From Ciceribacter ferrooxidans (GTDB taxonomy: Bacteria; Pseudomonadota; Alphaproteobacteria; Rhizobiales; Rhizobiaceae), in NCBI RefSeq assembly GCF_004137355.1, contig NZ_SDVB01000238.1, positions 248,001 to 312,000 of the forward strand: a stretch of DNA of 64,000 bases, written 5' to 3'. The translations under genes and the position numbers were made by a program. The notes beneath the pieces were generated by a model. It saw only the letters and a program-made list of their open reading frames with translations, was not told where the DNA came from and ran no database searches. Positions 16,745 through 26,810 of this stretch are shown here, in pieces; position 1 is the first letter of the stretch, and every line of letters begins with the position of its first letter.

Positions 16745-17923
16745 ATGAGCAGCCGGCACCGCTTCGATCCGAGCCTCCTTTCGACCGCTGTTGCCGGGGC
16801 GGCCGCCATGGCGTCGGCCATGGGCTTCGGCCGCTTCGTCTTCACGCCGATCCTGCCCGGCATGATCGCCGACGTGCCGCTTTCCTCCTCCGACGCTGGG
16901 CTCGTCGCTGCCGGCAATTTCGCCGGCTACCTCGCCGGCGCGATCCTCGCCGCCTTCGGCTGGGCCGCGGGCCGTGAAAGGCTGATCGCGCTTGTCGCCC
17001 TTCTCGTGAGCTCAATCGCGCTGGCCGCCATGGGCGTAACCAGCAGTGTCGCACTCTTCGTGGTCATCCGCTTCGTCGCGGGTGTCGCCAGTGCCTTCGC
17101 GATGATCTTCACCTCGTCGATCGTGCTGACACTTGCCGCCGCGAGAAGGAGCGAAGGCGTGCAGTCCGCCCATTTCGGCGGCGTGGGAGCAGGAATCGCG
17201 CTCTCTTCGCTGATGGTGTTCCTTACTGCGGCGTGGAGCGGGCACGATCCTTCGGCATGGCGAATGGAGTGGCTGACAGGGGCAGCGGTGACGCTCGTGC
17301 TCTTTGCCGTCGTCTGGATGCTGTTGCCGCCGGCGCCCCGCGCGGCCGGTCCTGCGAAGGAGGCGCCGCTTGCATGGCGGCTGCCGCTGACGCTCCTCAC
17401 GCTTTCCTACGGTCTCTTCGGCTTCGGCTACGTGATTACGGCGACCTTCATCGTTACCATGGCGCGGATGAGCGAGGCGGGTGCCGCCGTCGAATTCCTC
17501 ACCTGGTTCCTGACCGGCATCGCCGCGGCCTTGTCGATCGCTGCGTGGCGGCCGCTGCTTGCCCGCCTCGGTCTCGCGGGGCTCTATTTGACCGGCCTGC
17601 TGGTCGAGGCGGCCGGCGTTCTGGCTTCCGTCGCGTTGCCGGGGATCGCGGCACCACTTGCCGGCGGCGCGCTGCTCGGTGCCACCTTCATGATGATTAC
17701 CGCCTACGGTCTGCGTCTCGGACGGTCGCTCGCGCCGGAGAGCCCGCGGCGCGCGCTTGCCTTCATGACCGCCGCCTTCGGCATCGGGCAGATCATAGGT
17801 CCGCTGGTCGCCGGCTGGGTCGCGGAGGCGACCGGCGGTTTCACTGTGGCAAGTATCCTTGGCGCGCTGGCGCTCCTTCTCGCGGCAGTTATGGCGGTGC
17901 CGGTGTGGAAACGCGTCGGTTGA
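16745..17923 (+). CDS. MFS transporter of the YbfB/YjiJ type
   Basis: A 392-residue integral membrane protein with about 12 hydrophobic helices. The first helix contains G-F-G-R-F-V-F-T-P-I-L-P-G, the hallmark of the YbfB/YjiJ branch of the major facilitator superfamily, and G-Y-L-A-G follows in helix 2. The substrate is unknown; the branch is usually annotated as uncharacterised efflux. It starts at an ATG with AAGG nearby and ends 159 bases before bacA, with the same orientation. Confidence 0.85.
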   Translation: MSSRHRFDPSLLSTAVAGAAAMASAMGFGRFVFTPILPGMIADVPLSSSDAGLVAAGNFAGYLAGAILAAFGWAAGRERLIALVALLVSSIALAAMGVTSSVALFVVIRFVAGVASAFAMIFTSSIVLTLAAARRSEGVQSAHFGGVGAGIALSSLMVFLTAAWSGHDPSAWRMEWLTGAAVTLVLFAVVWMLLPPAPRAAGPAKEAPLAWRLPLTLLTLSYGLFGFGYVITATFIVTMARMSEAGAAVEFLTWFLTGIAAALSIAAWRPLLARLGLAGLYLTGLLVEAAGVLASVALPGIAAPLAGGALLGATFMMITAYGLRLGRSLAPESPRRALAFMTAAFGIGQIIGPLVAGWVAEATGGFTVASILGALALLLAAVMAVPVWKRVG

Positions 17924-18081
17924 GGACGCGTCGGGGCGGGTCGCCGAAGGATTGCGCACAGCACGTTACAATGCGGTAACAAACCCCTGACAGCATTGCT
18001 GGCAACATCGTTCTGCCCTAGTTTCGCGACAATCGAGACGTCCGACGAAGCCGACAGCACCTGCCAGGAAAGTACCCGCCC

Positions 18082-19338
18082 GTGTTCAAATCATTCTTCC
18101 CGAAGCCCAGACTGTTCTTTCTCTCGGCTGCGTTCTGGTCGCTTGCTGCGATCCTCGTGTGGTATGCGGGCGGCAGCGATCTCGGTGCCATAATCGGGCT
18201 TCCGCCGTTGCCGGCAGGGCAGCAACCGCCGATCGGCGCCTCGCTGTTCTGGTCGACACCGTTCCTCTGGTTCTACATCTATTACACCGTCGTCGTCGCG
18301 ATCTTCAGTGCCTTCTGGTTCATCGTCAGCCCGCATCGCTGGCAGCGCTGGTCGGTGCTGGGCAGCGCGCTCATCATCTTCACGACCTATTTCAGCGTTC
18401 AGGTGAGCGTCGCCATCAACGCCTGGTACGGTCCGTTCTACGACATGATCCAGAAGGCCTTGTCGCAGGCCGGTTCGGTCACCGCCGGCGAGCTCTATAT
18501 GGGCATGCTCGGCTTTGCCGGGATCGCCTTCATCGCGATTACCATCGGCGTGTTGAGCCGGTTCTTCGTCAGCCACTGGATCTTCCGCTGGCGCACCGCG
18601 ATGAACGAGCACTACATGGCTTACTGGCCGAAGCTTCGGGTCATCGAGGGGGCTTCCCAGCGAGTGCAGGAAGACACCATGCGTTTCTCGTCGACCGTCG
18701 AGAGTCTCGGCGTCAGCCTCGTCAGTTCCGTGATGACGCTGATCGCGTTCCTGCCGGTTCTGTTTACCCTCGGCGCGAACATCACCGAACTGCCGCTCAT
18801 CGGCAACATCCCTCATGCGCTCGTATGGGCGGCGATCTTCTGGTCGGTTTTCGGGACCGTCTTCCTCGCGGCCGTCGGCATCAAGCTTCCGGGGCTGGAG
18901 TTCCGCAACCAGCGTGTCGAAGCCGCCTACCGCAAGGAACTGGTCTACGGCGAAGATGATCCGTCGCGTGCGCGGCCGATGACGGTGGCGGAACTCTACG
19001 ACGAGGTGCGCCGCAATTATTTCCGCCTGTATTTCCACTACATGTATTTCAACGTCGCCCGCATCTTCTATCTTCAGGCCGACAATCTCTTCAGCCTCGT
19101 CGTGCTCGTGCCGTCGATCGTCGCCGGCAAGCTGACACTCGGATTGATGACGCAGATCAACAACGTCTTCGATCAGGTCAGGGGCTCGTTCCAGTATCTC
19201 GTCAATTCGTGGACGACGATCGTCGAGCTCCTCTCCATCTACAAGCGCCTGCGCGCCTTCGAGGCGACGATCGACAACGAGCCGCTGCCGGAGATCGACC
19301 AAGAATATATGCGGGAAAACAACGAGCTTCCCGCCTAG
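18082..19338 (+). CDS. bacA: BacA/SbmA peptide transporter
   Basis: A 418-residue inner-membrane protein of the SbmA/BacA family, which takes up peptides using the proton gradient. In S. meliloti BacA is needed for survival inside legume cells that make NCR peptides and for very-long-chain modification of lipid A. Length is nearly identical to S. meliloti BacA. Landmarks are [43 protein letters not shown] and the C-terminal [17 protein letters not shown]. The start is GTG with AGGAAAG upstream. Confidence 0.93.
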   Translation: MFKSFFPKPRLFFLSAAFWSLAAILVWYAGGSDLGAIIGLPPLPAGQQPPIGASLFWSTPFLWFYIYYTVVVAIFSAFWFIVSPHRWQRWSVLGSALIIFTTYFSVQVSVAINAWYGPFYDMIQKALSQAGSVTAGELYMGMLGFAGIAFIAITIGVLSRFFVSHWIFRWRTAMNEHYMAYWPKLRVIEGASQRVQEDTMRFSSTVESLGVSLVSSVMTLIAFLPVLFTLGANITELPLIGNIPHALVWAAIFWSVFGTVFLAAVGIKLPGLEFRNQRVEAAYRKELVYGEDDPSRARPMTVAELYDEVRRNYFRLYFHYMYFNVARIFYLQADNLFSLVVLVPSIVAGKLTLGLMTQINNVFDQVRGSFQYLVNSWTTIVELLSIYKRLRAFEATIDNEPLPEIDQEYMRENNELPA

Positions 19339-19353
19339 CGATAACGGGAGATC

Positions 19354-19374
19354 GCCCGGCGGCGCCCGCCGGGC
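19354..19374. terminator. Hairpin between bacA and the convergent deacetylase gene
   Basis: GCCCGGCGG and CCGCCGGGC form a perfect 9-base stem with a 3-base loop in the 43-base gap between two convergent genes, so it could serve both. Confidence 0.6.
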
Positions 19375-19381
19375 AGCCTTC

Positions 19382-20383
19382 CTAGTTGGAGGCCGGGGTC
19401 GTGCTATGCTGGCCCGTTTCGATGACGTGCATGGCCTCCGTATAGCTGACGCAGGCGACGTCGGACCGGCCGCAGACGTCCGCCACCAGCCGTTCGAGCG
19501 CCCGCCAGTAGGCGCCGCCGTTCATCTCGACGAAATGGAAGCCGAACTGCAGGGGAATGCGCTCGCCGTCATATTGCGCGTCGAAGGCGCTCTTGAAGGC
19601 GGTATAGGCGCGTTCCTCGTATTCGATCGACTTCGACGGATTGTCGAGGCCGGCCGAATGGCGGATGAAGAGATTGTAGTCCATGCCGAGGATCTGTCGG
19701 TCGCGCGGCCCCTCGGGGATCAAGGGCAGGGCGAAGCGGACGAGCCCGCCCTTGTTTTCCGGCCATTGCGGCCCCTTGGCCACGCCGCTCGCGTCGTAGA
19801 CGAAGCCCGCAGCTCGTTCGGCCTCGGTGAGGGCCTTGGTGGCCGAGAGATAGGGCGCGCGAAAGCCGGTGATGCCGTTCTCGACGAAGTCCTGCCACTC
19901 CTTCGGCTCCCGGTCGCCGACGCCGTTTGCTTGCCACGCAGCCTTCAGCACGGTGTCGAAGCTCGAGAATTCTTTAAGCCAGTCTTCGCGCGTCCAGTCT
20001 TTGCCGTCGAAGTGGCCGCAGGCGTGGTTCGCGATCTCGTGACCCTCCAGATGCGCCTGCCAGATGTGATCGAGGCGGGCGGCGGCATCCTCCTTGTTCG
20101 GTGCAAAGCCGACATTCGACCGGCCGGCCTTCTGGCCGGGTGCCGTATAACCCTTCTTCGCCTCGCGCGGGATGAGATTGGTGCAGGAGAGGAAATAGGT
20201 GAATTCGGCGCCGACCTTCTTCGCCATCGCCCGGCTCTTCTCCCAAAGCTCGTTGCTGCCCGCCCCGTCGAACGAGATTACGAGGATCTGCGGACGCATG
20301 ACCGAGAGCGGCTGGTCCACGGCTGCAGCCCCGGTCACGGGCAGGAGGAGGGCGGTCGAGAGGAGAAGAAGCGAGCGGTGCAT
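19382..20383 (-). CDS. Exported polysaccharide deacetylase-family protein
   Basis: A 333-residue protein with a signal peptide (M-H-R-S-L-L-L-L-S-T-A-L-L-L-P-V-T-G-A-A-A). The NodB-like fold is indicated by I-S-F-D-G-A-G near residue 37 and the metal motif H-E-I-A-N-H-A-C-G-H around 114-123, and by G-F-R-A-P-Y-L. It should act on a polysaccharide or peptidoglycan in the periplasm. In the first motif the usual second aspartate is replaced (F-D-G-A rather than F-D-D-G), so activity should not be assumed. Confidence 0.82.
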   Translation of the reverse strand: MHRSLLLLSTALLLPVTGAAAVDQPLSVMRPQILVISFDGAGSNELWEKSRAMAKKVGAEFTYFLSCTNLIPREAKKGYTAPGQKAGRSNVGFAPNKEDAAARLDHIWQAHLEGHEIANHACGHFDGKDWTREDWLKEFSSFDTVLKAAWQANGVGDREPKEWQDFVENGITGFRAPYLSATKALTEAERAAGFVYDASGVAKGPQWPENKGGLVRFALPLIPEGPRDRQILGMDYNLFIRHSAGLDNPSKSIEYEERAYTAFKSAFDAQYDGERIPLQFGFHFVEMNGGAYWRALERLVADVCGRSDVACVSYTEAMHVIETGQHSTTPASN

Positions 20384-20602
20384 GACGATCCTGACGATGG
20401 GGCGGCTTGCGGCATTCGAGCCGCCGGGCGCCTTGTCTCATTTTCGGGCGATGCCGGACGAAAGGCGCCACGCGCCTTTCCCGGAGCCCTCGCGGGGGAG
20501 CGGATTTCCTGTCATCAAATTGGGGCGAAGCTTTGAACGTGCTGGCAATTTCGTCCCTCGCACTCTATTCCATTGGTAACAATCAAAACGGGGTTCGGAA
20601 CG

Positions 20603-21181
20603 ATGGCTTTGCTTGTCCTTGGGATCGTGTTGTTTCTCGGCATACATCTGACGCGGATCGTGGCGCCCGGCTTCCGTGACGCGATGGTCGCGAAGCTCGG
20701 CGAGCAGCGCTGGAAGGGGCTCTATTCGCTGGCGAGCTTCGCGGCGCTCGTGGTGCTCGTCTACGGTTACGCGAACGCGCCGATTATCGACCTCTACTAT
20801 CCGCCGGTCTGGACTGCGCATCTGACGCTGACCCTGATGCTGCTCGCGATGATTGTGCTGGTGGCGAGCCTGCTTCCGGCAGGGCACATCGCCGCCAGAA
20901 CCAAACACCCGATGGTGCTTTCGGTGAAGATCTGGGCGTTCGCCCACCTGCTGGCGAACGGCGACCTGCGCTCCGTCCTGCTCTTCGGCTCGTTCCTCGC
21001 CTGGGGCGTCGTCGTCCGCATTTCGCTGAAGCGGCGGGAAAGGGCGGGCGAGTTGAGGCCGCGGCCGTTCGTTTCCGCCCGCTACGACCTGCTGGCGATC
21101 GTGATCGGCGCGATCGTCTGGGGCCTCTTCATCGCGAGGCTTCATGCCTTGCTGATCGGGGTCCCGCCGATCGTCACGTAG
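20603..21181 (+). CDS. NnrU-family membrane protein
   Basis: A 192-residue protein with about five membrane helices. The start L-V-L-G-I-V-L-F-L-G-I-H-L-T-R, the A-H-L-L-A-N-G-D-L segment and the C-terminal I-V-W-G-L-F-I-A-R-L-H match the NnrU family, named from nitrite/nitric-oxide reductase clusters but widespread where no denitrification genes exist. No nir or nor genes lie nearby. ATG 20603 is preferred over a TTG 30 bases earlier, on the basis of the family's N-terminus. Confidence 0.82.
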   Translation: MALLVLGIVLFLGIHLTRIVAPGFRDAMVAKLGEQRWKGLYSLASFAALVVLVYGYANAPIIDLYYPPVWTAHLTLTLMLLAMIVLVASLLPAGHIAARTKHPMVLSVKIWAFAHLLANGDLRSVLLFGSFLAWGVVVRISLKRRERAGELRPRPFVSARYDLLAIVIGAIVWGLFIARLHALLIGVPPIVT

Positions 21182-21287
21182 GCTTTGCAAAGGATTCGCG
21201 GCATTCCCACTTACAAGGCCCGAAAAATCGGGTAGAAGGCCGCTCACGAACATAAAGGCATGAATGGCCGGCAGGCCGGAGACAACG

Positions 21288-21959
21288 ATGGTTGACAATA
21301 ACGACAGCTTCATCCGCGAAGTGAACGAAGAGCTTCGCTCGGATCAGGTCAAGCAGGTGTGGCGCCGCTTCGGCAAGTACATCATCGGCGCTGCCGTCCT
21401 GATCGTGGTCGGCACGGCCGGATACCGCGGCTACGAATACTGGCAGGATCATCGGTCCTCGACCGCCGGCGACCAGTTCCTCGCGGCCCTGACGCTCGCC
21501 AGCGAGGGCAAGCGGGACGAGGCGCTTGCCGCGCTCGCCGCGCTCGAGAAGGATGGCTACGGCGCCTACAGCGTACTCGCGCGCATGCGGGCGGCAACCG
21601 TGCAGGCAGAAAAGGGCGAGACGCAGGCGGCGATCGATGCCTTCACCGCGATCGGTAAGGACACTTCCGTTCCGCAGGTGATCCGTGACGTGGCGCGCCT
21701 TCGCGCCGCCTGGCTTCTGGTCGACACCGGCACCTACGAGCAGGTTTCCGCCGAAGTCGAAGTGCTCGCGGCACCGCGCGAAGCGCTGCGCCACTCGGCC
21801 CGTGAAGTGCTGGGGCTCGCCGCCTACAAGGCCGGCGACATGGCGAAGGCTCGCGAGTGGTTCGAGCAGATCACCGAAGACAACGAAACCCCGGGCAACG
21901 TCTCCAGCCGCGCGCAGATGATGCTCGACAACATCGTCGCCTCCGGCAAGGCGCCGTAA
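21288..21959 (+). CDS. YfgM-like TPR membrane protein
   Basis: A 223-residue protein with a cytosolic N-terminal head ([14 protein letters not shown]), one membrane helix (residues about 30-48) and a periplasmic tetratricopeptide-like region. In E. coli YfgM associates with the SecYEG translocon and with periplasmic chaperones, and is encoded with bamB and der. Here it is directly upstream of der (34-base gap) without bamB between them. The start at 21288 has GGAGA upstream. Confidence 0.85.
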   Translation: MVDNNDSFIREVNEELRSDQVKQVWRRFGKYIIGAAVLIVVGTAGYRGYEYWQDHRSSTAGDQFLAALTLASEGKRDEALAALAALEKDGYGAYSVLARMRAATVQAEKGETQAAIDAFTAIGKDTSVPQVIRDVARLRAAWLLVDTGTYEQVSAEVEVLAAPREALRHSAREVLGLAAYKAGDMAKAREWFEQITEDNETPGNVSSRAQMMLDNIVASGKAP

Positions 21960-21993
21960 GCGGCACACCGGCGGCAGCCAGAAAGCAAGGTCC

Positions 21994-23427
21994 ATGACTT
22001 TTACCGTCGCCATCGTCGGTCGTCCGAATGTCGGCAAGTCCACGCTCTTCAACCGCTTGGTCGGGAAGAAGCTGGCGCTCGTCGACGACACGCCGGGGGT
22101 GACGCGCGACCGCCGTCCGGGCGCGGCGAAGCTCATCGACCTGCGTTTCACGATCATCGATACCGCCGGTCTCGAAGAATCCGGTCCCGAGACGCTGCAG
22201 GGCCGCATGTGGGCGCAGACGCGCGCGGCGATCGACGAGGCGGATGTCACGCTTTTCGTCGTTGACGCCAAGGCCGGGCTGACGCCCGCCGACCAGACGC
22301 TCGCCGAGATGCTGCGCAAGAGCGGCAAGCCGGTGGTGCTCGTCGCCAACAAGTCGGAGGCCCGCGGCTCGGATGGCGGCTTCTACGACGCCTTCACCCT
22401 CGGGCTCGGTGAGCCGTGCCCGATCTCGGCCGAACACGGTCAGGGCATGCTCGACCTGCGCGACGCGATCGTCTCGGCGATCGGCGAGGACCGCGCCTTC
22501 CCGGAAGCGGACGAGGTGGCCGTCACCGATGTCGACGTGCGCGAGCCGCTCGGAGCGGAAGGCGCCGCCGAAGACGAGGAAGTCGAGCCGGAATACGACG
22601 AGACGAAGCCGCTTCGGATCGCCGTCATCGGCCGTCCGAACGCCGGCAAGTCGACGCTCATCAACCGCTTTCTCGGCGAGGATCGCCTGCTGACCGGTCC
22701 GGAAGCCGGCATCACCCGCGACAGCATTTCCGTCGAATGGCAGTGGCGCGGCCGCACCATCAAGATGTATGACACCGCCGGCATGCGCAAGAAGGCGAGG
22801 GTGCAGGAGAAGCTCGAAAAGCTCTCCGTCGCCGACAGCCTGCGTTCGATCCGCTTCGCCGAATTGGTCATCATCGTCTTCGATGCGACGATCCCCTTCG
22901 AGAAGCAGGACCTGCATCTCGTCGATCTCGTCGCCCGCGAAGGCCGTGCCCCGGTGCTCGCCTTCAACAAGTGGGACCTGATCGAGGACCCGCAGGCATT
23001 CCTTGCCGATCTCCGCGAGAAGACAGAGCGGCTGCTGCCGCAGGTGCGCGGTATCCGGGCGGTGCCGATCTCGGGGCAGACCGGTTACGGCCTCGACCGG
23101 CTGATGCAGTCGGTGGTCGAGACAGACCGCGTCTGGAACCGCCGCATCTCGACGGCCAAGCTCAACCGCTGGCTCGAAAGCCAGCAGGTGCAGCATCCGC
23201 CGCCGGCCGTCTCCGGACGCCGGGTGAAGCTCAAATACATGACGCAGGTGAAAGCCCGGCCTCCGGCCTTCATGATCTCCTGCACCCGTCCGGAAGCGCT
23301 GCCTGAATCCTATCTTCGCTACCTGACGAACGGGCTCCGAAACGATTTCCAGATGCCGGGCGTACCGATCCGCATCCATCTGCGGGCGTCCGAAAACCCG
23401 TTCGAAGGCAAAAAGAAGAAGCGGTAA
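21994..23427 (+). CDS. der: GTPase Der (EngA)
   Basis: A 477-residue protein with two tandem GTPase domains, the hallmark of Der, needed for assembly of the large ribosomal subunit. The P-loops G-R-P-N-V-G-K-S-T (residue 8 on) and G-R-P-N-A-G-K-S-T (about 212 on), both D-T-A-G switches, and N-K-S-E / N-K-W-D specificity motifs are present. A KH-like domain ends in K-K-K-K-R. An acidic linker of about 30 residues between the domains is longer than in E. coli, typical of Rhizobiales. Confidence 0.97.
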   Translation: MTFTVAIVGRPNVGKSTLFNRLVGKKLALVDDTPGVTRDRRPGAAKLIDLRFTIIDTAGLEESGPETLQGRMWAQTRAAIDEADVTLFVVDAKAGLTPADQTLAEMLRKSGKPVVLVANKSEARGSDGGFYDAFTLGLGEPCPISAEHGQGMLDLRDAIVSAIGEDRAFPEADEVAVTDVDVREPLGAEGAAEDEEVEPEYDETKPLRIAVIGRPNAGKSTLINRFLGEDRLLTGPEAGITRDSISVEWQWRGRTIKMYDTAGMRKKARVQEKLEKLSVADSLRSIRFAELVIIVFDATIPFEKQDLHLVDLVAREGRAPVLAFNKWDLIEDPQAFLADLREKTERLLPQVRGIRAVPISGQTGYGLDRLMQSVVETDRVWNRRISTAKLNRWLESQQVQHPPPAVSGRRVKLKYMTQVKARPPAFMISCTRPEALPESYLRYLTNGLRNDFQMPGVPIRIHLRASENPFEGKKKKR

Positions 23428-23430
23428 GCT

Positions 23431-24477
23431 TTATCCGGTCGCCGTCGCCCAGCGCGGCGATGGCCGCGCCTTGGCGGCCTCGACATTGTCGAGAAACTGT
23501 CGCGTCGCACGCTCCCACGAAAAGGTTTCGGCTAGGGCTCTCGCGTCCTCTCCGGGACAGGCAAGCGCTGCCTCGCAGGCGAGGCGCAGATCTTCATTCA
23601 GAACGCCCGCCTTGCCGTCTCCCGGAATGATGTCGACCGGCCCGGTGACGGGGAAGGCGGCAACCGGCACGCCGGAGGCGAGGGCTTCGAGGATGGTGTT
23701 GCCGAAGGTGTCGGTGCGCGAGGGGAAAACGAAGACGTCAGCCTCAGCATAACACGCGGCGAGTTCTTCGCCGAACCTGGCACCGGTGAAGGTGACGTCC
23801 GGATAGCGTCTCTGCAGGTTTTCCCGTTCAGGACCGTCGCCGACGACCACCTTCGAGCCCGGCAGGTCGAGGTCGAGAAAGGCCGGCAGGTTCTTTTCCA
23901 CCGCGACGCGCCCGACCGTCATGAAGATCGGTCGCGGCAGGCCGAAGGGACGTTCCGTGCGAGGTCTCGGGTGAAAGAGGTCGAGGTCGATGCCGCGGCT
24001 CCAGAGGCGGAGATTGTCGAGCCCGTGTCCCTCGAGCTCGCGCTTCAGGCTCTCCGTCGCGACCATGCAGACGCCGCCGCCATTGTGGAACCAGCGGACA
24101 TAGGCATAGAGCCAGGACATCGGCACAGGGATCCGGGCCGCGACATATTCCGGGAAGCGTGTGTGGTAGGTGGTCGAGAAGCCCATGCCGTGCTTCAGGC
24201 ACCAGTGACGTGCCATCAGTCCAAGCGGCCCCTCCGTCGCGATGTGGATGTAATCCCGCGCGTGGCTCTCGATGGCGCGGGCGACCCGGCTGTAGCGCGC
24301 CATAGACAGCCTGATCTCCGGATAGGTCGGCATCGGGATGCTCGGATAGGCATCCGGGGTGATCATCGCGACCTCGACGCCCATGCGCGCGAGCTCGCGA
24401 TTGGTGTTCTCGATGGACCGGACGACGCCATTGACCTGCGGCCGCCATGCGTCGGTGACGATGACAATTCTGGGCAT
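23431..24477 (-). CDS. GT4-family glycosyltransferase (MgtA/SqdX-like)
   Basis: A 348-residue enzyme with a GT-B fold: V-T-D-A-W-R-P-Q-V-N-G-V-V-R-S at the start is typical of lipid mannosyl- and sulfoquinovosyl-transferases, Y-H-T-R-F-P-E-Y follows, and the C-terminal donor site shows V-G-R-V-A-V-E-K-N and F-P-S-R-T-D-T-F-G-N-T-I-L-E-A-L-A-S-G. A glycolipid product at the membrane is likely, the sugar donor unknown. It is convergent with der, leaving only a 3-base gap. Confidence 0.86.
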   Translation of the reverse strand: MPRIVIVTDAWRPQVNGVVRSIENTNRELARMGVEVAMITPDAYPSIPMPTYPEIRLSMARYSRVARAIESHARDYIHIATEGPLGLMARHWCLKHGMGFSTTYHTRFPEYVAARIPVPMSWLYAYVRWFHNGGGVCMVATESLKRELEGHGLDNLRLWSRGIDLDLFHPRPRTERPFGLPRPIFMTVGRVAVEKNLPAFLDLDLPGSKVVVGDGPERENLQRRYPDVTFTGARFGEELAACYAEADVFVFPSRTDTFGNTILEALASGVPVAAFPVTGPVDIIPGDGKAGVLNEDLRLACEAALACPGEDARALAETFSWERATRQFLDNVEAAKARPSPRWATATG

Positions 24478-24662
24478 GCCTGGACGAACTTTTCCTCGGC
24501 ACCGGAAGGCGGGAACCCTCCGCTTTCTTCAGGCTTTATGTGGCCGCAGTGTTACAGGTTGATGTCACACGCCTGTTCACAACACCGGGTGCTGGCCTCG
24601 TTGCCGCCTTCGCCTATACTGCCTGCAAAGAATTCCGACCGGCCAGAACCGAAAGAGTCTCG

Positions 24663-26327
24663 ATGCCCTCTCCCGACCGCAAAAGCAGTACCCGAACCAG
24701 CCAACCGGACTGGTGGCGGGGCGCCACGATCTACCAGGTCTATCCGCGATCCTTCCAGGACACGAACGGCGACGGTATCGGCGATCTCAAGGGGGTGACG
24801 CAGCGGCTCGGCTACATCGCCTCGCTTGGGGTGGATGCCATCTGGCTCTCGCCCTTCTTCACGTCGCCGATGGCCGACATGGGCTATGACGTCGCCGACT
24901 ATTGCGACGTCGACCCGATGTTCGGGACGCTCGCCGATTTCGACGAACTGATGAAGGAGGCGCACCGGCTGGGCCTCAAGGTCATCATCGACCAGGTTCT
25001 GTCACATACCTCCGACCGGCATCCCTGGTTCGAGGAAAGTCGCGCGCATCGCAACAATCCGAAGGCGGACTGGTATGTCTGGGCCGACCCGAAGCCGGAC
25101 GGTACGGCGCCCAACAACTGGCTCTCGGTGTTCGGCGGGCCGGCCTGGGAGTGGGACGGCGTGCGCAAGCAGTATTACATGCACAATTTCCTCGCGAGCC
25201 AGCCGGACCTCAACTTCCACAATCCGGAGGTTCAGGCGGCGCTCCTCAAGGTGGTCGAGTTCTGGCTCAAGCGGGGGGTAGACGGCTTCCGCCTCGACAC
25301 CGTCAACTACTTCTTCCACGACCGGGAGCTCCGGGACAATCCGGCGATGGTGAAGGACGACGACGCGCCGGGTCTCGACGCGCCCGACGTCAATCCCTAC
25401 GGGATGCAGAACCACCTCTACGACAAGACACAGCCGGAGAACCTCGTCTTCCTCGAAAGGCTGAGGGCGCTGATCGATCGCTATCCGGGGCGCACGACGG
25501 TCGGCGAGGTGGGAGATGGCGCTCGCTCGCTGAAGACCGTCGCAGCCTATACCGGCGGCGGCGACAAGCTGCACATGTGCTACACCTTCGACCTTCTCTC
25601 GCCGGACTTCACCGCGAACCACATCCGTGCGTGCGTCGGCGCGGCGGAGGAGATGATCTCCGACGGGTGGATCTGCTGGGCCTTTTCCAATCACGACGTC
25701 ACCCGCCACGCCAGCCGGTTCGCGCAAGCGACCGACGAGCGCGAGGCCGTGGCAAGGCTCTCGATCAGCATCCTTGCCGCTTTGCGTGGCTCCATCTGCC
25801 TCTATCAGGGGGAAGAGTTGGGGTTGCCGGAAGCGGAGCTTTCCTTCGAGGACCTGCGCGACCCCTACGGCATCCGGTTCTGGCCGGCTTACAAGGGCCG
25901 CGACGGGTGTCGCACGCCGATGGTCTGGACGTCCGGCGGCAACCATGCCGGCTTTTCGTCGGGACACAAGTCATGGCTGCCGGTGCCGCGCGAGCACAAG
26001 GCTCTGTCGGTCGAGGTGCAGGAGGCCGCGGAGGCTTCCCTTCTCAACCACTATCGTCGGGCGCTTGCCTTCCGCAAGGCGCATCCGGCGATCATCGAGG
26101 GCGGGCTGACCTTCGTGGACATGGAGGAGGATGTCCTCGCTTTTGTCCGCGACAAGGGCAAGGAACGGCTGCTCTTCGTCTTCAACATGCGTCGTGGACC
26201 GCAGGAGGTGGCTCTGCCGGCCCATTTCACGGTCAAGGAGGTGCTGGCGCTGCCCGGCTGCTCGGGACGTGTCGAAAAGGGGCATCTGCGGCTCGGCGCC
26301 CTCGACGGTTGCTGCATGAGGGTTTGA
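24663..26327 (+). CDS. Alpha-glucosidase (GH13)
   Basis: A 554-residue enzyme of the GH13 oligosaccharide group. Region I D-Q-V-L-S-H-T-S, region II G-F-R-L-D-T-V-N with the nucleophile aspartate, the acid/base glutamate in T-V-G-E-V-G-D and region IV F-S-N-H-D-V-T-R are all visible, as is W-W-R-G-A-T-I-Y-Q-V-Y-P-R-S-F at the start. No signal peptide, so it hydrolyses imported sugars in the cytosol, as AglA does in S. meliloti, though that gene sits with its ABC transporter and this one does not. It is followed after 2 bases by the acetyltransferase gene. Confidence 0.92.
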   Translation: MPSPDRKSSTRTSQPDWWRGATIYQVYPRSFQDTNGDGIGDLKGVTQRLGYIASLGVDAIWLSPFFTSPMADMGYDVADYCDVDPMFGTLADFDELMKEAHRLGLKVIIDQVLSHTSDRHPWFEESRAHRNNPKADWYVWADPKPDGTAPNNWLSVFGGPAWEWDGVRKQYYMHNFLASQPDLNFHNPEVQAALLKVVEFWLKRGVDGFRLDTVNYFFHDRELRDNPAMVKDDDAPGLDAPDVNPYGMQNHLYDKTQPENLVFLERLRALIDRYPGRTTVGEVGDGARSLKTVAAYTGGGDKLHMCYTFDLLSPDFTANHIRACVGAAEEMISDGWICWAFSNHDVTRHASRFAQATDEREAVARLSISILAALRGSICLYQGEELGLPEAELSFEDLRDPYGIRFWPAYKGRDGCRTPMVWTSGGNHAGFSSGHKSWLPVPREHKALSVEVQEAAEASLLNHYRRALAFRKAHPAIIEGGLTFVDMEEDVLAFVRDKGKERLLFVFNMRRGPQEVALPAHFTVKEVLALPGCSGRVEKGHLRLGALDGCCMRV

Positions 26328-26329
26328 GC

Positions 26330-26770
26330 ATGAAGGTCCGCCGGGCGAGTGTCGACGATTTGGCCGCGTGGGGCAGGTTGCGCCTGCAGCTCTGGCCGGA
26401 GATATCGCCGGATGAGCTTGTCGACGAGCAGGCCGCGATGCAGGAGGCTCCCGACCAGTTCGCCGTCTTCCTCTGCGAGGAGGATGGCAGCGTCTCCGGC
26501 TTTGCCGAGGCGAGCCTTCGTCAGGATTATGTCAATGGTTGCGAAACCTCGCCGGTCGTCTTTCTCGAAGGCATCTTCGTCGCGCCCGAGTACCGCCGTC
26601 GCGGCGTCGCCAGGCGGCTCGTCGCCGCCGTCGAGGACTGGGCGCGCGAGATCGGCGTGCGCGAACTCGCCTCCGACGCCGAACTTGCGAATACGATTTC
26701 GCACCTGATGCACAGGCATCTCGGTTTCGAGGAGACGGAAAGGGTGGTCTATTTCCGCAAGGAGCTGTGA
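26330..26770 (+). CDS. AAC(6')-I-like aminoglycoside N-acetyltransferase (GNAT)
   Basis: A 146-residue GNAT protein. From residue 67 on it follows the AAC(6')-I pattern almost step by step: Y-V-N-G-x-x-T-S-P-V at 67-76, F-L-E-G-I-F-V at 78-84, the acetyl-CoA site P-E-Y-R-R-R-G-V-A (86-94), A-S-D-A-E-L at 114-119 and the C-terminal L-G-F-E-E-T-E-R-V-V-Y-F-R-K. The N-terminal L-W-P-E also fits. Such enzymes transfer acetyl groups to the 6' amine of aminoglycosides. It probably shares a transcript with the alpha-glucosidase and has similar composition, so it looks resident rather than newly acquired. Resistance is an inference. Confidence 0.82.
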   Translation: MKVRRASVDDLAAWGRLRLQLWPEISPDELVDEQAAMQEAPDQFAVFLCEEDGSVSGFAEASLRQDYVNGCETSPVVFLEGIFVAPEYRRRGVARRLVAAVEDWAREIGVRELASDAELANTISHLMHRHLGFEETERVVYFRKEL

Positions 26771-26810
26771 CCGGCTCCGCTTTCCGTCTCCTGTCGTCAG
26801 TCGCTGTTGC

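Noticed and set aside
20603-21181. Denitrification cluster suggested by the NnrU-type protein
   Set aside because: No nir, nor or nnr genes near it; the family name is historical.
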